Assembly (NCBI GenBank): GCA_028564705.1 | Contig: JAPXFQ010002760.1 | Span: 62,001-126,000, forward strand | DNA: 64,000 nucleotides | Origin: Apricaphanius iberus | Taxonomy: Eukaryota > Chordata > Actinopteri > Cyprinodontiformes > Aphaniidae | Reading direction: 5' to 3' | Shown here: one piece after another, positions 1 through 11,265 of the stretch | Layout: the number at the start of each line of letters is the position of its first letter | Numbering within the stretch: position 1 is the first letter of the stretch | Notes under the pieces: generated by a model | Seen by the model: the letters and a program-made list of their open reading frames with translations, nothing else | What the model was told of the DNA's origin: nothing | The model's database searches: none | Translations under genes and position numbers: made by a program

Positions 1-130
1 CCTGAGTTTTATGAATGGTTTCCCTGCTGTCTTTCATGGCAACCAAACAATAAATTGTTTTCATTTCAACCCCTGAGTTTACTGTTCGTTCGTGTGTCTG
101 CACTAGAGTCCTGGTTCTGGATACATGACA
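1..130 (+). repeat. 5' LTR, 3' portion, of a Ty3/gypsy chromovirus
   Basis: The first 130 bases match the end of the LTR at 4368-5110 (shared blocks starting cctgagttttatgaatgg and gagtcctggttctgg, both ending in atgaca). The window therefore begins inside the 5' LTR and its TG start is off the left edge, so the target-site duplication cannot be read. Unlike the 3' LTR, this copy has no poly-C tract. Confidence 0.88.
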
Positions 131-1110
131 GAACGATCTGGCAAAACGGACTCTGCGACACACCTACGTTCAGCGGTCTCCGAGCAGGGGGTGCTTCTGG
201 GCCGTCATGAGGCAGCCTTACAAAGCATGCAGCAGCATTAGACCGCGCTTCTCCAGAGTTTCCACAAACTTACCAGGGTTATCCACGACCTAAGTTCCAA
301 GCTCACTATCCCGGGGTCTGCCTCACCAGCCGCTGCTGAACCGCCTCCCACATCCGCCTTCCGCAAGGTCGTCTCTCCCCCTTCAGAGCCCTTCTCTGGG
401 GAGCTGTCAAAGAACCAGGGCTTTCTGTTACAGTGCTCGCTGGCGTTCGAGCGTTCCCCTCGATCCTTTCAAGATGAGGTCAGTAAGATCTCCTATATGG
501 TTGCCTTATTCAGAGACAGAGCTCTTCAATGGGCTCAGGCTTGTTATGACCTAGACTCTCTCGGCAGCTGTTCTTATGAGCAATTTATTGATCAGTTCAA
601 ACAGACCTTCTGCTTGACGAGAAGTGAGGAGCAGACGCCAAACTTCTGTGGGAGCTTAAACAGGGGAATCACTCGGTGGCGGATGTGGCTGTCGAGTTCC
701 GCACGTTAGCCGCTGAATCTGGCTGGAACAGACCAGCACTTAAAGCCGCCTTTCTACAGTCCCTTAATGAAAGGATTAAGGACGAACTCGCTTATCGAGA
801 TGAACCCGAGTCTGAGGACGATTTAATTGATCTCGCCATTAAGATCGACAACAGACTCCGCGAAAGAGCAAGGACAAGGTCTAAACCACAGTCTGTTTAC
901 GCCCCCCCGTCGGCCGCTTCCTCAGCGCTCCCCACGCCTACTGCTCAGCCTCCGCGCCAACCTTCTCCTTAGCCGATGCAGATCGGCAGGGCTCGGCTCT
1001 CTCCGGCCGAGCGGCAGCGACGTATGGAAGCCCGTTACTGCCTATATTGTGGAGCCCCCGGTCATTTCATTTCAACCTGTCCAGCCCGTCCAAAAGACCC
1101 AGTCCGACAG
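125..1110 (+). pseudogene. Decayed gag of sushi-type chromovirus
   Basis: Capsid-like Gag polyprotein that would package element RNA. The likely start is the ATG at 125, overlapping the last bases of the LTR. The frame shows a capsid region around 497-650 (FRDRALQWAQACYDL) and a CCHC zinc knuckle at about 1036-1090 (C-x2-C-x4-H-x4-C, CLYCGAPGHFISTC). These features resemble the sushi-ichi group, whose gag gave rise to vertebrate PEG10 and RTL genes. It is broken by a TAG at 239-241, a frameshift near 600-640 and a TAG at 970-972, and ends at TGA 1108-1110. The three breaks make a working Gag unlikely. The family call is by motif resemblance only. Confidence 0.82.
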
Positions 1111-4100
1111 TGAATCTGGGGGTCCTGTCGGGCGGTTCTCTTCTAACTAACCCCCGGTCTATTCTACCCGCTTTAATTTTAGACCACCAGATGCATATTT
1201 CCCTCCGTGCACTGATTGACTCTGGGTCTGAACAGAATTTAATTTGTCCCAAGATTGTGCAACAATTTAACCTTCCAGTGGAAGCGCTTTCTTTTCCTTT
1301 AAAGTACCTGCCCTAGATGGTAGGACCCTTACTGCTATCACTCACCAAACAACACCCCTTAATTTGGTCCTTCCAGGAAACCATCATGAGCAGGTCTCTT
1401 TCTTTGTCTACCCAACACGTGATGCCCCCCTAGTTTTGGGGTATCCCTGGTTAGCAGCTCACAACCCGAAGATAGATTGGGCAAAGGCCCGCATTGAGTC
1501 CTGGAGCAGCTACTGCCACCAAAACTGCCTACGTTCGGCAGTGCCAAAAACTAAATCCACCCCGTCTTCCTCGATCACTGACCAGAAAGATTTAACTAAA
1601 GTCCCTTCCGAGTATCACGATTTACACCTTGCCTTCAGTAAATCCAAGGCTCTCTCACTCCATCCTCACAGGCCCTATGACTGCGCCATCGATCTCCTTC
1701 CTGGGGCCCCTCTCCCTTCCGGTCGCCTCTTTAACCTCTCGGGCAAGGAGAGAGTCGCCATGGAGATGTTCATAAACGATTCCCTGGCTGCAGGCATAAT
1801 TCGCCCTTCTACTTCTCCCCTATGTGCGGGGTTTTTCTTTGTAGAAAAGAGAGATAAAACCCTCCGTCCCTGCATCGATTACAGAGGTCTCAACGCCATC
1901 ACCATAAAGAACAAATACTCCCTTCCACTAATCACCTCAGCATTCGAAGCCGTGCAGGGGGCCACAGTCTTCACCAAACTCGACCTACGTAATGCCTACC
2001 ATCTTATCCGCATCCGTGAAGCTGATGAATGGAAAACTGCCTTTAAGACCCACATCGGCCATTAGGAATACCTGGTGATGCCTTTTGGTCTCTGTAACGC
2101 CCCAGCGGTTTTCCAGTATCTGGTAAACGACTTCCTGAATCTCTTTGTTTTCGTTTATCTAGATGATATTCTTATTTTTTCAAAGGACCTCCAGCAGAAT
2201 CGCCAGCATGTCCCTCAGGTTCTCCAACGCCTCCTGGAGAATTCCCTTTTTGTTAAAGTTGAGAAATGTGAGTTCCATTTAACATCTGTCTCTTTTCTGG
2301 GATATGTTTTCGAGGGCGGACAAGTGAAGGCTGATCCCGGGAAAATCAAAGCTGTCCAAGAATGGCCAACCCCGATGTCCAGGAAGCAGTTGCAGCGGTT
2401 GCTGGGGTTCGCAAATTTCTACAGACGCTTCAATCGAGGCTTCAGCATCCTTGCAGCCCCCCTGACCTCACTTACCTCCACTAAGCAACCCGTCGCCTGG
2501 GACCCGCCGGCAGATCGGGCCTTCTAAGAACTCAAGGGGAGGTTCACCGAGGCACCCATACTCATCTACCCAAATGTCAAGTCTCAGTTCATCCTGGAGG
2601 TTGATGCCTCAGATACCGGAGTAGGGGCCATTCTCTCCCAACGTTCCTCCCAGGACAAGAAACTTCACCCCTGTGCTTTCTTCTCCAAGCGTTTTACTCC
2701 AGCAGAAACTAATTACAGCATCGGTGACCGAGAGCTTCTCGCCATTAAGCTAGCCTTGCAGGAATGGCGCCATTGGTTGGAGGGGTCGGAGCTCCCGGTT
2801 GATGTCTGGACAGACCACAAGAACCTGCTCTACATTCAAACAGCTAAGAGATTAAACCCTCGCCAATATCGCTGGTCTCTTTTCTTCTCCCGTTTTAATT
2901 TAAACATAACATACAAACCAGGTTCCAAAAACACCAAGCCCGATGCCCTGTCTCGGCAACACTCCCCGGACGTCCAACCTGAGGCCCCTGCGTCCATCCT
3001 TCCTCCATCCTGCACTGTGGGGTCACTCACTTGGGATGTTGAGTCCCTAATCCAACGCGCTCAAGTCATTGAGCCGGATCTAGGTGGTGGTCCTCCACGT
3101 CGCATCTACGTCCCTTCCTCTGTTCGCTCCGGAGTCATCAGGTGGGGACATCCCCAGCCGTACCGTCGCACTCATCCGTTGCTATTTCTGGTGGCCTGGT
3201 CTCAACAAGGATGTTAAGGGGTACGTAGCTGCTTGTCCAACGTGCAACCAGAGCAAAAGTCTCCATCAACCTGCCTCCGGTCTTTTACAGCCTCTCTCCA
3301 TCCCAACATGGCCCTGGTCACACATTGCCTTAGACTTTCTCACTGGACTCCCTACGTCTCAGGGCCTGCCACCTCATTCCCCTCACTAAATTGCCTACCG
3401 CTGCTAGGACCGCCAAGCTCCTCTGTCTCCACGTCTTCAGGTTACACGGCATCCCTACCAAGATCCTCTCGGACAGAGGACCCCAGTTCATCTCCAGGGT
3501 GTGGAAAGATTTCTGCGCAGCTCTCGGCGCCCGAGTCCAACTGACATCTGGTTTCCATCCTCAATCAAACGGTCTATGCGAGAGACTCAACCAGGAGCTT
3601 GAAAACGCCCTTCACTGCCTTTGCACAGCAAATCCGTCCACCTGGAGCTCCCATCTCCCTTGGATCGAATATACACACAACTCTCACGTCTCCGCAGCTA
3701 CTGGCATTTCGCCCTTTGAGGCCTCCCTTGGGTTTCAGCCATCAGTCCTTCCCAGCTCCACTCCCAATTCAACCTTACCATCTGTCAGAACGCACATCAG
3801 AGCCTGCAGAAGAGTGTGGGAACAGACTCTGGCCGCCCTTCAACGCTCATCAGCCAAGTATAAACACCACGCGGACCTACGACGCCACCAAGCTCCGCAA
3901 TATACACCTGGCCAGTTAGTGTGGTTGTCCGCCAGTGACTTCCCCTTTAAAGGGGTTCCAAGGAAACTGGCTCCCCGCTTTCTGGGCCCCTATCCCATTG
4001 AAGCAGTCATCAGTCCTTCAGCCCTCCATCTGAAACTCCCTGCCCATCTCCGTGTGCACCCGATTTTTCATGTCTCCCAGTTCAAGCGTGTCTCTGCTAG

Positions 4101-4356
4101 TCCCTTGTGCCCTCCTTCCGAACCCCCTCTTCCCGCTCGGATAATTGACGGGCATCCCGCCTACACTGTCCGGCGCATTTTAGATGTATGCCCCCGGGGT
4201 CGCGGCCTCCAATACCTGGTGGACTAGGAGGGTTACGGCCCAGAAGAGCGCCGTTGGGTTCCCTGTTCCTTCATTTTAGATCCTTCCCTTATCACTGACT
4301 TTGAAAGGGCTTCTGCCTCTTCCAGCCATGCTCGGCCGCCTGGAGGCGTCCGTTGA
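1111..4356 (+). pseudogene. Decayed pol (protease-RT-RNase H-integrase-chromodomain) of chromovirus
   Basis: Pol polyprotein of an LTR retrotransposon. Domains in order: aspartic protease (LIDSGSEQNLI, about 1210-1245); reverse transcriptase (about 1620-2300) with [13 protein letters not shown] and the catalytic YLDDI at about 2157; RNase H ([18 protein letters not shown], about 2590-2980); integrase (CPTCNQSK zinc-finger end, then ALDF, LSDRGPQF and CERLNQELE carrying the DDE residues, about 3180-3620); and a C-terminal chromodomain (VRRILDV, about 4170-4230). Breaks: frameshift near 1310, TAG 2063, TAA 2525, frameshift near 3150-3180, a small loss and frameshift near 3360-3390, and a TAG at 4225-4227 where the chromodomain normally has an aromatic residue. 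The frame then runs to TGA 4354. A polypurine tract (gaaggggggg, 4355-4364) directly precedes the 3' LTR. The copy cannot be autonomous. Confidence 0.9.
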
Positions 4357-4367
4357 AGGGGGGGTAC

Positions 4368-4962
4368 TGTCAGGATGTGTGTGTATGTGTGTGTGTTTGT
4401 TTTACCTCTTCTCTACAGAAGCTACAGCCTGTTGTCCGGGTTCAGCTGATCGCACTCAGCCTAATCAGGGTGCAGCAGTCTTAAGCGGAGCGCCTACCTG
4501 GATCAGACGCCAGATCGTTCGCTTCCGTAGAAGGGCATTGATCGCCTTCCATGATCCGTTGGCTAGTGCCTCCTCGTCTCTCCAGGTTCCTCCGCTGGCT
4601 GATCGCTGAAATCAGCGTCGGTTGTCTCTCCCTCGTCCCCTTGTCGCTGCTGCTGCGCAAAGCTGAGCTGGATCTGCCTGACCACCCTCCATCCTCCCCG
4701 GAGATCAACACGTTCTGGGTAGAGATTTTCCAGTTACCCGGAAAACCTGCAAGCCCTACCGATTCACCAAGTAAGCCTCGTTCCATTTGTGCTTCTCTCC
4801 ACGTCACGTTACTCTGCTCACCTTTGTCTCCTCTTATCCCCAGTCGCTGCCCTCTTCCGAGTTCGTGTAGAGAAGGCTCCTCCTGAGTTTTATGAATGGT
4901 TTCCCGGTTTCCGGCTGTTCTTCTTGGCAAACATCCAATAAATTGTTTTTCATTTCAAAACC

Positions 4963-5050
<88 letters not shown>

Positions 5051-5110
5051 ACCCTGAGTTGCTGTCTGTTTGTGTGTCTGCACTAGAGTCCTGGTTCTGG
5101 TAGCATGACA
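4368..5110 (+). repeat. 3' LTR of the chromovirus
   Basis: The LTR begins TGTCAGG just after the polypurine tract and ends in atgaca, so it has short TGTCA/TGACA inverted termini. An AATAAA-type signal lies at about 4936-4943. Its last part matches positions 1-130. It contains the poly-C expansion at 4963-5048, absent from the 5' copy. Confidence 0.88.
4963..5048. repeat. Poly-C tract, about 85 bases, in the 3' LTR
   Basis: Almost uninterrupted C with a single A near 5000. The 5' LTR has only a few C residues at the same place (atttcaacccctgag). Long proline or glycine reading frames over this tract are composition artefacts, not genes. Confidence 0.95.
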
Positions 5111-5630
5111 AGTTCTTTAAATAAAAAAATAAATATTGCCAGATAGTTGACCGTTCCGCATCAACTACAGTTGGGTTTGTAGTGAGGAAACCCATCCAAA
5201 ATGGCCCCCATGCTGGATCATTCTCCAGCACATGAGAAATCTACGTTTATAATGTCTATGCTCATGAGAGCATTATGACAAAAATTCTGCCGAAAGTAGA
5301 AGCACACCCACTCCACAATATTTTCTTTTTTTAGACTTTTAAGGAAAACAGGTGATATTTTCTGATTTATTTTGTTTTAGCCAAACTCTCCTATGGGATT
5401 TACAATAGGAGGTAATCAGTTTTATATTTGTTTCTTAAAATATATTTATTAAATACACTTTTGAAAAATCAAGCTTGTTCTGAATGTACCTTTGGCCATT
5501 TAATAATATTTTGATAGATTTTGGACTGAGCATTTACTGAATATTTTTGACCTGATTTCTGTCCCACAGCTGATCTTCCCTCTTATGTGTCGCAATGTGT
5601 TTTGTTATTGGCTGGATTGGACTGTATGTG
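5111..5630. other. AT-rich non-coding stretch, nothing recognised
   Basis: No reading frame, terminal repeat or splice-flanked exon could be supported between the LTR end and the minisatellite. Confidence 0.6.
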
Positions 5631-5959
5631 GCAGTATCATGCTGTGGGTTGTTTTCATTGTATGAGGCTGGATCATGCTATGTTTTTTTTTTTGCATTTG
5701 GCAGCATCATGCAGTGGGCTGCCTTTTTCTGCATTTGGCAGCATCATGCTTTGGGCTGCATTTTTTTGCATTTGGCAGCATCATGCTGGGGGCTGCATTT
5801 ATCTGCATTTGGCAGCATCATGCTGATGGCTGCCTTTATCTGCATTTGGCAGCACCATGCAGTGGGCTGCCTTTATCTGCATTTGGCAGCATCATGCTGT
5901 GGCCTGCCTTTATCTGCATTTGGCAGCACCATGCATTGGATTGTTCTTTAGTTCCTGGG
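5631..5959 (+). repeat. 37-bp minisatellite derived from a Tc1 transposase motif
   Basis: About nine units. The block gcagcatcatg recurs at 5701, 5738, 5775, 5812, 5849, 5886 and 5923, exactly 37 bp apart, with two looser units at 5631 and 5667. In one frame a unit reads GSIMLWA, close to the GSIMLWGCF box typical of Tc1-like transposases. Because 37 is not a multiple of three, the frame rotates from unit to unit, so this is a non-coding tandem repeat despite apparently open frames. Further degraded similar units may follow to about 6050. Confidence 0.88.
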
Positions 5960-6059
5960 GCATCACCATGCTGTGTGCCTCTTCTTTTACTGCTCGTTGC
6001 AACATAATGTTGTGGGCCCTTTTTTAGTGCTTGGTGGAGCATTAGGCTGTAGGTTTACT

Positions 6060-7744
6060 GCTTTTTCTTTGTCTGGAATTCATGGACATGGTATCTTATG
6101 ATACCAACTGGCAAAATCCATTTTAGAACCAAACATTGTAGGACTCTACACCGTCCTGTAAATTAACAACTTTATGTGACGCAGGGAAGGGAATTTATTA
6201 GGAGGGGCGGGGCCAGAAGTCGAGTTGCACAGATGGGCGAAGAACCCTTTCATAACTGCATGCAGTTCTAGTTATTTATTGATTTTTTTTCTCAAATTCG
6301 GTACACCGGAAATCCGGCATGGCGCCGGAGCGCTATCAGGCTTGAGGATTAGATATTCAAAAGAACTTTAGCTTTTAATCCGTCTAGGGCGAATTTGTAA
6401 ATCAGGTTGCAAAAGACTAATATATATTAAATTACTGTAAATTGAGAAATGTTAAAAAAATTGTTTTTATTGTACCTATGTGTTGAAAAAGCATTAATTG
6501 ACATTAATATGTCACATTTTCTGTATAAGAAAAAGGAAAAATACATATTTGCAATTAGGCACCTTAAAAGTTACAAAATAATTCTGGATAAGTTACAATC
6601 TTTAATGCGTTTTACATTTGAGTTTACAATTTGCAATTGTATGTCAATCACCAAAGAACACACTGTACATTTCACAGTAACATGCCAAAACATTGTTCGA
6701 ATTACTGTGAAAATTATAGTGAATTTAAAAAAAAATTCTTTCAAGCTTAGACTGTTTTATAATACAGTATATCTTCATAGTAAATGTGATCAATTATTAT
6801 AAAATAAACTATGTATAGGTTTTCAATTTTAACAATCTCGCCAGGAAAAAAAAAAACTACAATGAATGATATACACTTAAAGGTTTAGCTTAAAACTGTG
6901 TATTATTAACCAAAATATATCACAGGTCCAAGTAGTAAAATCTTACAGAAAAACAAACAAACCATGTTGCCTTTCTTTATCCTGATCCTGTAAAATACTT
7001 TTTTTGTGCTGTAAAAGTTAATGTCAGACAAATTTGTAGTGTCAAAATTAATTGGAATTTTACTTAAAAATTTTCATGTGTGTTTAAACCCTTTGATGTG
7101 CAACATTAAGTGGAATTGACTTGTGTCTTTATCATCCAGATTTAGAATCTGAAGGATTCCACATTCTAGTCCAGGTGGCGGTAATGCACTTCAAGATATT
7201 TGCCAACTGCCATTGAAACAGAACAAGAAAAGAGAGCAATGACTGACCCCTACTCACCTACTACGTAGCAGGCAAAAAGCAGTAAGCGAGCGATATAGTT
7301 GATCCGACTCTTTAGTATGGATTGGCATAGTAGGCATAAGGTTCCAGGATGTGTACTACCGCCACATTAAAATCCACTGTATGCTACGCTATCCCACATT
7401 GCAGCGGAAACCCCAAAATCATAGAAGAAGAGTGATGTTGGCTATGCCGAGGACGGGACCACAGGTGACGTAACGTATCGTAACCATGCCGGTAAAATGG
7501 AGGAGCAGTACATCAGATTTCATGCCTACTACTCACTAGTTTGCTAAAAAGTATTTACTGGATCAACGGGCAATTAGTAGCTACTATGTAGCATGTGGTA
7601 AATACTAAGGATTCGGATGCAGGGATAGGGTTCTGAAGCAACACACTTAACATGTTAAAAAGAAAGTCTCAGAGTGATCCACGATCTGATGTTTTTTAGG
7701 ACCCAGAAAGGAAATTGAGGAAAATGCACTCTTTGTTTAAATAA
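6060..7744. other. Mostly AT-rich non-coding DNA with two GC-richer patches
   Basis: No supported gene. A GC-richer patch at 6180-6345 contains a segment (6284-6337) that recurs at 50522-50577. Another at 7160-7500 looks like a decayed repeat but I could not name it. The rest is AT-rich. Confidence 0.5.
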
Positions 7745-8205
7745 AGCCAACTTACACCAGTCAATGATAATTAAGCTAGGGCTACGGGGACAAGGGAGAC
7801 ACAACATTGAACGTACGACATGGACACCATGACGAACTGATCAAGCCATAGAAACACAAAAGGATATAAATACAAAGTCAAAGAGACAATTAGGAAAAAG
7901 TCGGGGCAGCTGTGGAAAATTAAGGAAGTAGAAACAGACAGGACCGGGAAGAAACCACAGTGTGACATTACCCCTCATCCTCCTTAAAGGTGTACTTCCT
8001 GACACACCAACAAGAACTACCAGACCAGGGTTGGAGGAGGTTAAACGGCAGAAAGAACAAGGAAAAGAGCAGCAAACATCAGAGTCCAAAAAGTGTCTAG
8101 AACGCAGAGAATCAAAAAGTCCTAAAGGAAAAACATACATCAGCCGTGTGGCTGGAAAAATCCACAAGAGGGGTTCGAGGGTTGCTGTGCGGCCCAAAAA
8201 GTGCT
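7745..8205 (-). repeat. Probable gypsy-type LTR remnant with adjoining internal end
   Basis: Read on the minus strand, the sequence runs from a coding-like tail (STPLRRMRGNV) into TGTCACACTG at 7967, the usual arrangement of the end of pol and the start of a 3' LTR in fish gypsy elements. The proposed LTR then runs down to about 7745. The outer LTR end and a target-site duplication are not clear, so both extent and family are tentative. Confidence 0.4.
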
Positions 8206-9108
8206 AAGTACAAATCCGGAGGCCGACCATTATACCAGAAGGCACTTGACTGGTTCAAATCTTACCTCAAGAACAGGAACTTATTTTTGTCGATTAGTCA
8301 GTTCTCATTACAAAACACAGAAATCACATGCAGAGTTCCCCAGGGCTCCATCCTAGGGTCCCTCCTTTTTAGCATTTACATATTCCCACTAAACTAGATT
8401 ATAACAAATAATATCAACTATCACAACTATGCTGATGACACTCAGCTTTATATCTCAATGTCACCAGGTCATGTTGAACCCGTCCAAATCCTCAATAAAT
8501 GCATTGAGCAAATCAACTGGTGGATTTCCCATAATTTCCTCCAACTGAACAAAAACAAAACGGAAGTACTTATCTTTGGACCCAAAAAAGATCAATTAAA
8601 TATCAGTAAACAGCTTAAACTGGTCCAACTAGAAACTACCAACCAGGCCAGAAATCTAGGTTTAATAATAACTCAGACCTGAACCTCCTGGGTCACATAA
8701 AGGCAATAACAAGGTCAGCTTTCTATCACCTGGGGAACATTCTAGGATTAAAGGACTGATTACACAAGGTTACCTAGAAAACAGTATCTTCACAAGTCTA
8801 CCTAAAAAAATCAATCAGACAGCTGCAGCTGATCCAGAACGCTGCTGCACGTGTTCTCACTAGAACCAGGAAAGTAGAACACATCACCCCAGATCTAAAG
8901 TCCTTCCACTGGCTCCCTGTAGCTCAGAGAATAGACTTCAAAGTGCTTTTATTGATCTATGAATCATTGAATGGGTTAGCACCAGAGTACGTCCCTCGAA
9001 CCAGAACCAAACATGGGGAAGCAGCTTCAGTTTCTATACAAAACTGCAACACTGAACTCTTTTGAATCTAAAATAAAAACATACCTCTTTAGACATGCTT
9101 ATGAGTAA
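8206..9108 (+). pseudogene. L2/CR1-group LINE reverse transcriptase fragment
   Basis: C-terminal half of a non-LTR retrotransposon ORF2. Visible blocks are WFKSYLKNR; CRVPQGSILG at about 8328-8360 (RT motif B region); a YADDTQLY box at about 8428-8455 (catalytic); [21 protein letters not shown] at about 8520-8580; and a C-terminal region near 8820-9108 (QNAAARVLTRTRKVEH, SFESKIKTYLF) ending in a stop. It is broken by a stop at 8395-8397 and several frameshifts and small deletions, and is 5'-truncated. The endonuclease and ORF1 are missing. Confidence 0.8.
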
Positions 9109-9850
9109 ATGTTTAGTGATGCGGCGATTAAGCCTTTACAGACATGCATTGGAGATCAAGTTATAGGTCTGTCTCAAATCTTGATTTTACTATCCAAGGT
9201 TTTTGAGAAAATGGTCTATGAACAGCTTTTACAGTATCTTTCAGAAAATATAATTTTTGAGCTATTTCCATCTGCTTTTATAAAACAACATCCCACTAAA
9301 ACAGCTTTGATCAAAAGGGTAAATTACCTTTTGCCGGGTGCAGATGCTGACACATCTTCCAAACTTGTACTGTTAGATTAGAGTGCTGCGTGTGATACAG
9401 TGGACCACAACATTTTTCTAGATGGGTCAGAGAACTCAAAGACCCTTCATTGGGTACAATCTTAATTGTCAGAGAGAACAGTTCGTGTTTTGTTTAATAA
9501 TACGTTTTTGGAGTCTTGCAGGGTAAAACAGGGGGTGCCCAGGGGTTTAGTTTTGGTCCCACTGTTGTTCTACATCTACATAGCTCCTATAGGTCAGTTG
9601 TTACTATCGATGAATTTAAAAAAAATATTTCTATGCTGCAACTGTATATAATACTAATTACTGGCAGAGAGATTGCTGATGCTTTTGGGGCCTCCTCGGC
9701 TATTGTCAAGAATTTCCCATCAGCTAATTTTTTGTGTCTTAACTCAGTCAAATCAGAACTGGTAATTACAAGACCAGTAAAAATAAGCCCCTTTCAAACA
9801 GGCTATGAAAAATGGTACATTTCCGGATTTCGTCTGTTTTACTTTTGAGT
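9109..9850 (+). pseudogene. Second LINE reverse transcriptase fragment (CR1/L2/Rex1-like)
   Basis: This starts directly at the end of the previous LINE and restarts at an earlier RT position, so it is a separate copy. Blocks are LLSKVFEKMVYEQLL and KTALIKRVNYLL (about 9188-9330), then a broken catalytic region (LLD stop SAACDTVDHN, 9371-9410), CRVKQGVPRGLVLVPLLF (about 9510-9570) and a degraded NFLCLNSVKSELVI (about 9725-9770). The YADD box is lost. Stops at 9379-9381 and 9463-9465 plus frameshifts show it is dead. Confidence 0.7.
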
Positions 9851-10012
9851 CTGAAAACAAACTTCCAGACTGTGACTGTGCGGATAACTTGTAAAAGCAA
9901 AAGATGCTAAAGCAGCAGTGATGACTGCAGCCTGGAGAGGATTGTAAGGAAAAGGCCATTAAAAAGGCACTTCTTGTGAAGGTTGGGGACCTTCACAAGG
10001 AGTGCATGCTGG

Positions 10013-10140
10013 AGTTAATTTATTTAAATTCAGTTTATTTGTATAGCGGCAATTCACAACAGATGTCATCTCAAGGCACTTTACAGAAAAGTCATTTCAA
10101 TACAATTAAACAAACACTTCAATCAGTCAGAAAAGTTTTC
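10013..10140 (-). repeat. L2-type LINE 3' tail, antisense
   Basis: On the minus strand this reads like the shared 3' end of the L2 copies at 23600, 29400 and 49200 (agtgccttgagatgacatc followed by a tail ending in actgaatt). Only the tail is present. Confidence 0.75.
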
Positions 10141-10838
10141 TGTTTAAGGAATCCCGTAGGTTATGACTTCAAATTCATGGTATTGGCTACTGATGGAAAT
10201 TAATTAGGGATGACAGAATTGTTTTTATTTTTTATTTTTTTTTATCATGCGTGCTCTCAAGTCCACCAGTGGGTACCACCAACCTTTTTTGACCTAGGAA
10301 AACCCTGGAATATGTTACTGTTGTATTAAATAGTATTTACCAATTTAACACTGAAAAGGTATTAGATCTAAGGATATGGAAATAAGATAACATAATTCAA
10401 TATGTAAACTTGATCATCCAAAAAATATTTTAGGAATTTATCGCACACGAAGGCTTGGATAGATGGAAGTTTGGACAGAGCCAATGAACTGAACATTCTT
10501 CGATAGGTTCAGTTGAGAAACAAACTCAGAATCCTCCTTATCTGTCCCCAGCCAAACATACCTACTTTTAACTGCAGCTTTCCCGTCAGATCTCAGATAT
10601 TTTATCTTAAACCTTAGTCATGGACTCTTCTGCTTCCAAAAAGTTTGTCCCCAACCAAGTAGCATCTGATGTTGACAAGAATCCACTGGTGTGGCTGTTT
10701 ATATAGAAAGGTAGAATTGGGCACATTTTGTGACGCCTGTCTGATTACTTCAGTATACTTTGAAGTTAAGAGTAAATTATTTGAATTTTACAGTACATCA
10801 TATTTTAAAGTAACCTTTTTATGTGTTAAATAACTCAC
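10141..10838. other. Non-coding stretch after the last frzb-like exon
   Basis: No further frzb-like exon was found here on the minus strand, so the next exon probably lies beyond the left edge. No element was recognised. Confidence 0.5.
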
Positions 10839-10904
10839 CGTAGTTGTAGTTGTTATTCACATAGGTTTTCTGTCCCATTTTGACCGTCTTACACTTGCAG
10901 GGAT
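10839..10904 (-). CDS. frzb: frzb-like exon: start of the netrin-like domain
   Basis: A 66-nt exon flanked on the minus strand by an acceptor (tttatag) at 10905-10906 and a consensus donor (gtgagt) at 10838. Entering in phase 1 from the previous exon, it reads DPCKCKTVKMGQKTYVNNN then YNY. The CKCK...QKTY...NNYNY pattern is the start of the netrin-like (NTR) domain of secreted frizzled-related proteins and closely matches FRZB/sFRP3. It leaves in phase 1, as expected for a following Val-Ile-Arg. The later NTR exons are not in the window. sFRPs are secreted Wnt antagonists, and the NTR domain supports heparin and matrix interaction (family knowledge). SFRP4 or a crescent-like paralogue is the main alternative. 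Confidence 0.78.
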
Positions 10905-10949
10905 CTATAAACAAACAGACATATTATTGGACTATGTGGTAAAAATAGT

Positions 10950-11265
10950 AATACTAGTATAGCACTTTATCTCATCCTGAGGTCCCTTAAGCGCTTCAAA
11001 CTACATTCAGTCATTCATTCATTCATGCTTCCATTCACACACTGCTGATGGTAAACTACATTATAGCCACAGCTGCCCTGGAGTACGCTGACAGAAGCCA
11101 GGCTGCCGTACACTGGCGCCACCCTCTGAACATCATCAGTAGGGACACTTCACCAAGGCGGGTGGAACATCTTGCCCAAGGGCACATAAATCGAGATAGA
11201 CGGAACAGGGATTTGGACCGGCAACCCTCTGATATCAGGACAAACCTATAGCCATGATTGCCCGT
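10950..11265 (+). repeat. Teleost interspersed repeat (SINE-like, unnamed)
   Basis: This contains a block common in fish DNA: a (ttca)n run, then cacacactgctgatggtaa, agccacagctgccctgg, cttgcccaagggcac, and a tract ending near ggcaaccctctgatatcagg. No reading frame is credible. The family name and exact ends are not established. Confidence 0.5.

Noticed and set aside
4834..5086. Poly-glycine and poly-proline frames
   Set aside because: They are translations of the poly-C tract.
1..5110. Possible domesticated gag gene of the PEG10/RTL type
   Set aside because: Both LTR parts and pol are present and gag has three breaks, so this is an ordinary dead element and not a domesticated gene.
5587..6042. 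Overlapping open frames and a CRISPR-like regular repeat
   Set aside because: The 37-bp units are directly adjacent with no spacers, and the frames rotate through the units; this is a minisatellite in a eukaryotic genome.
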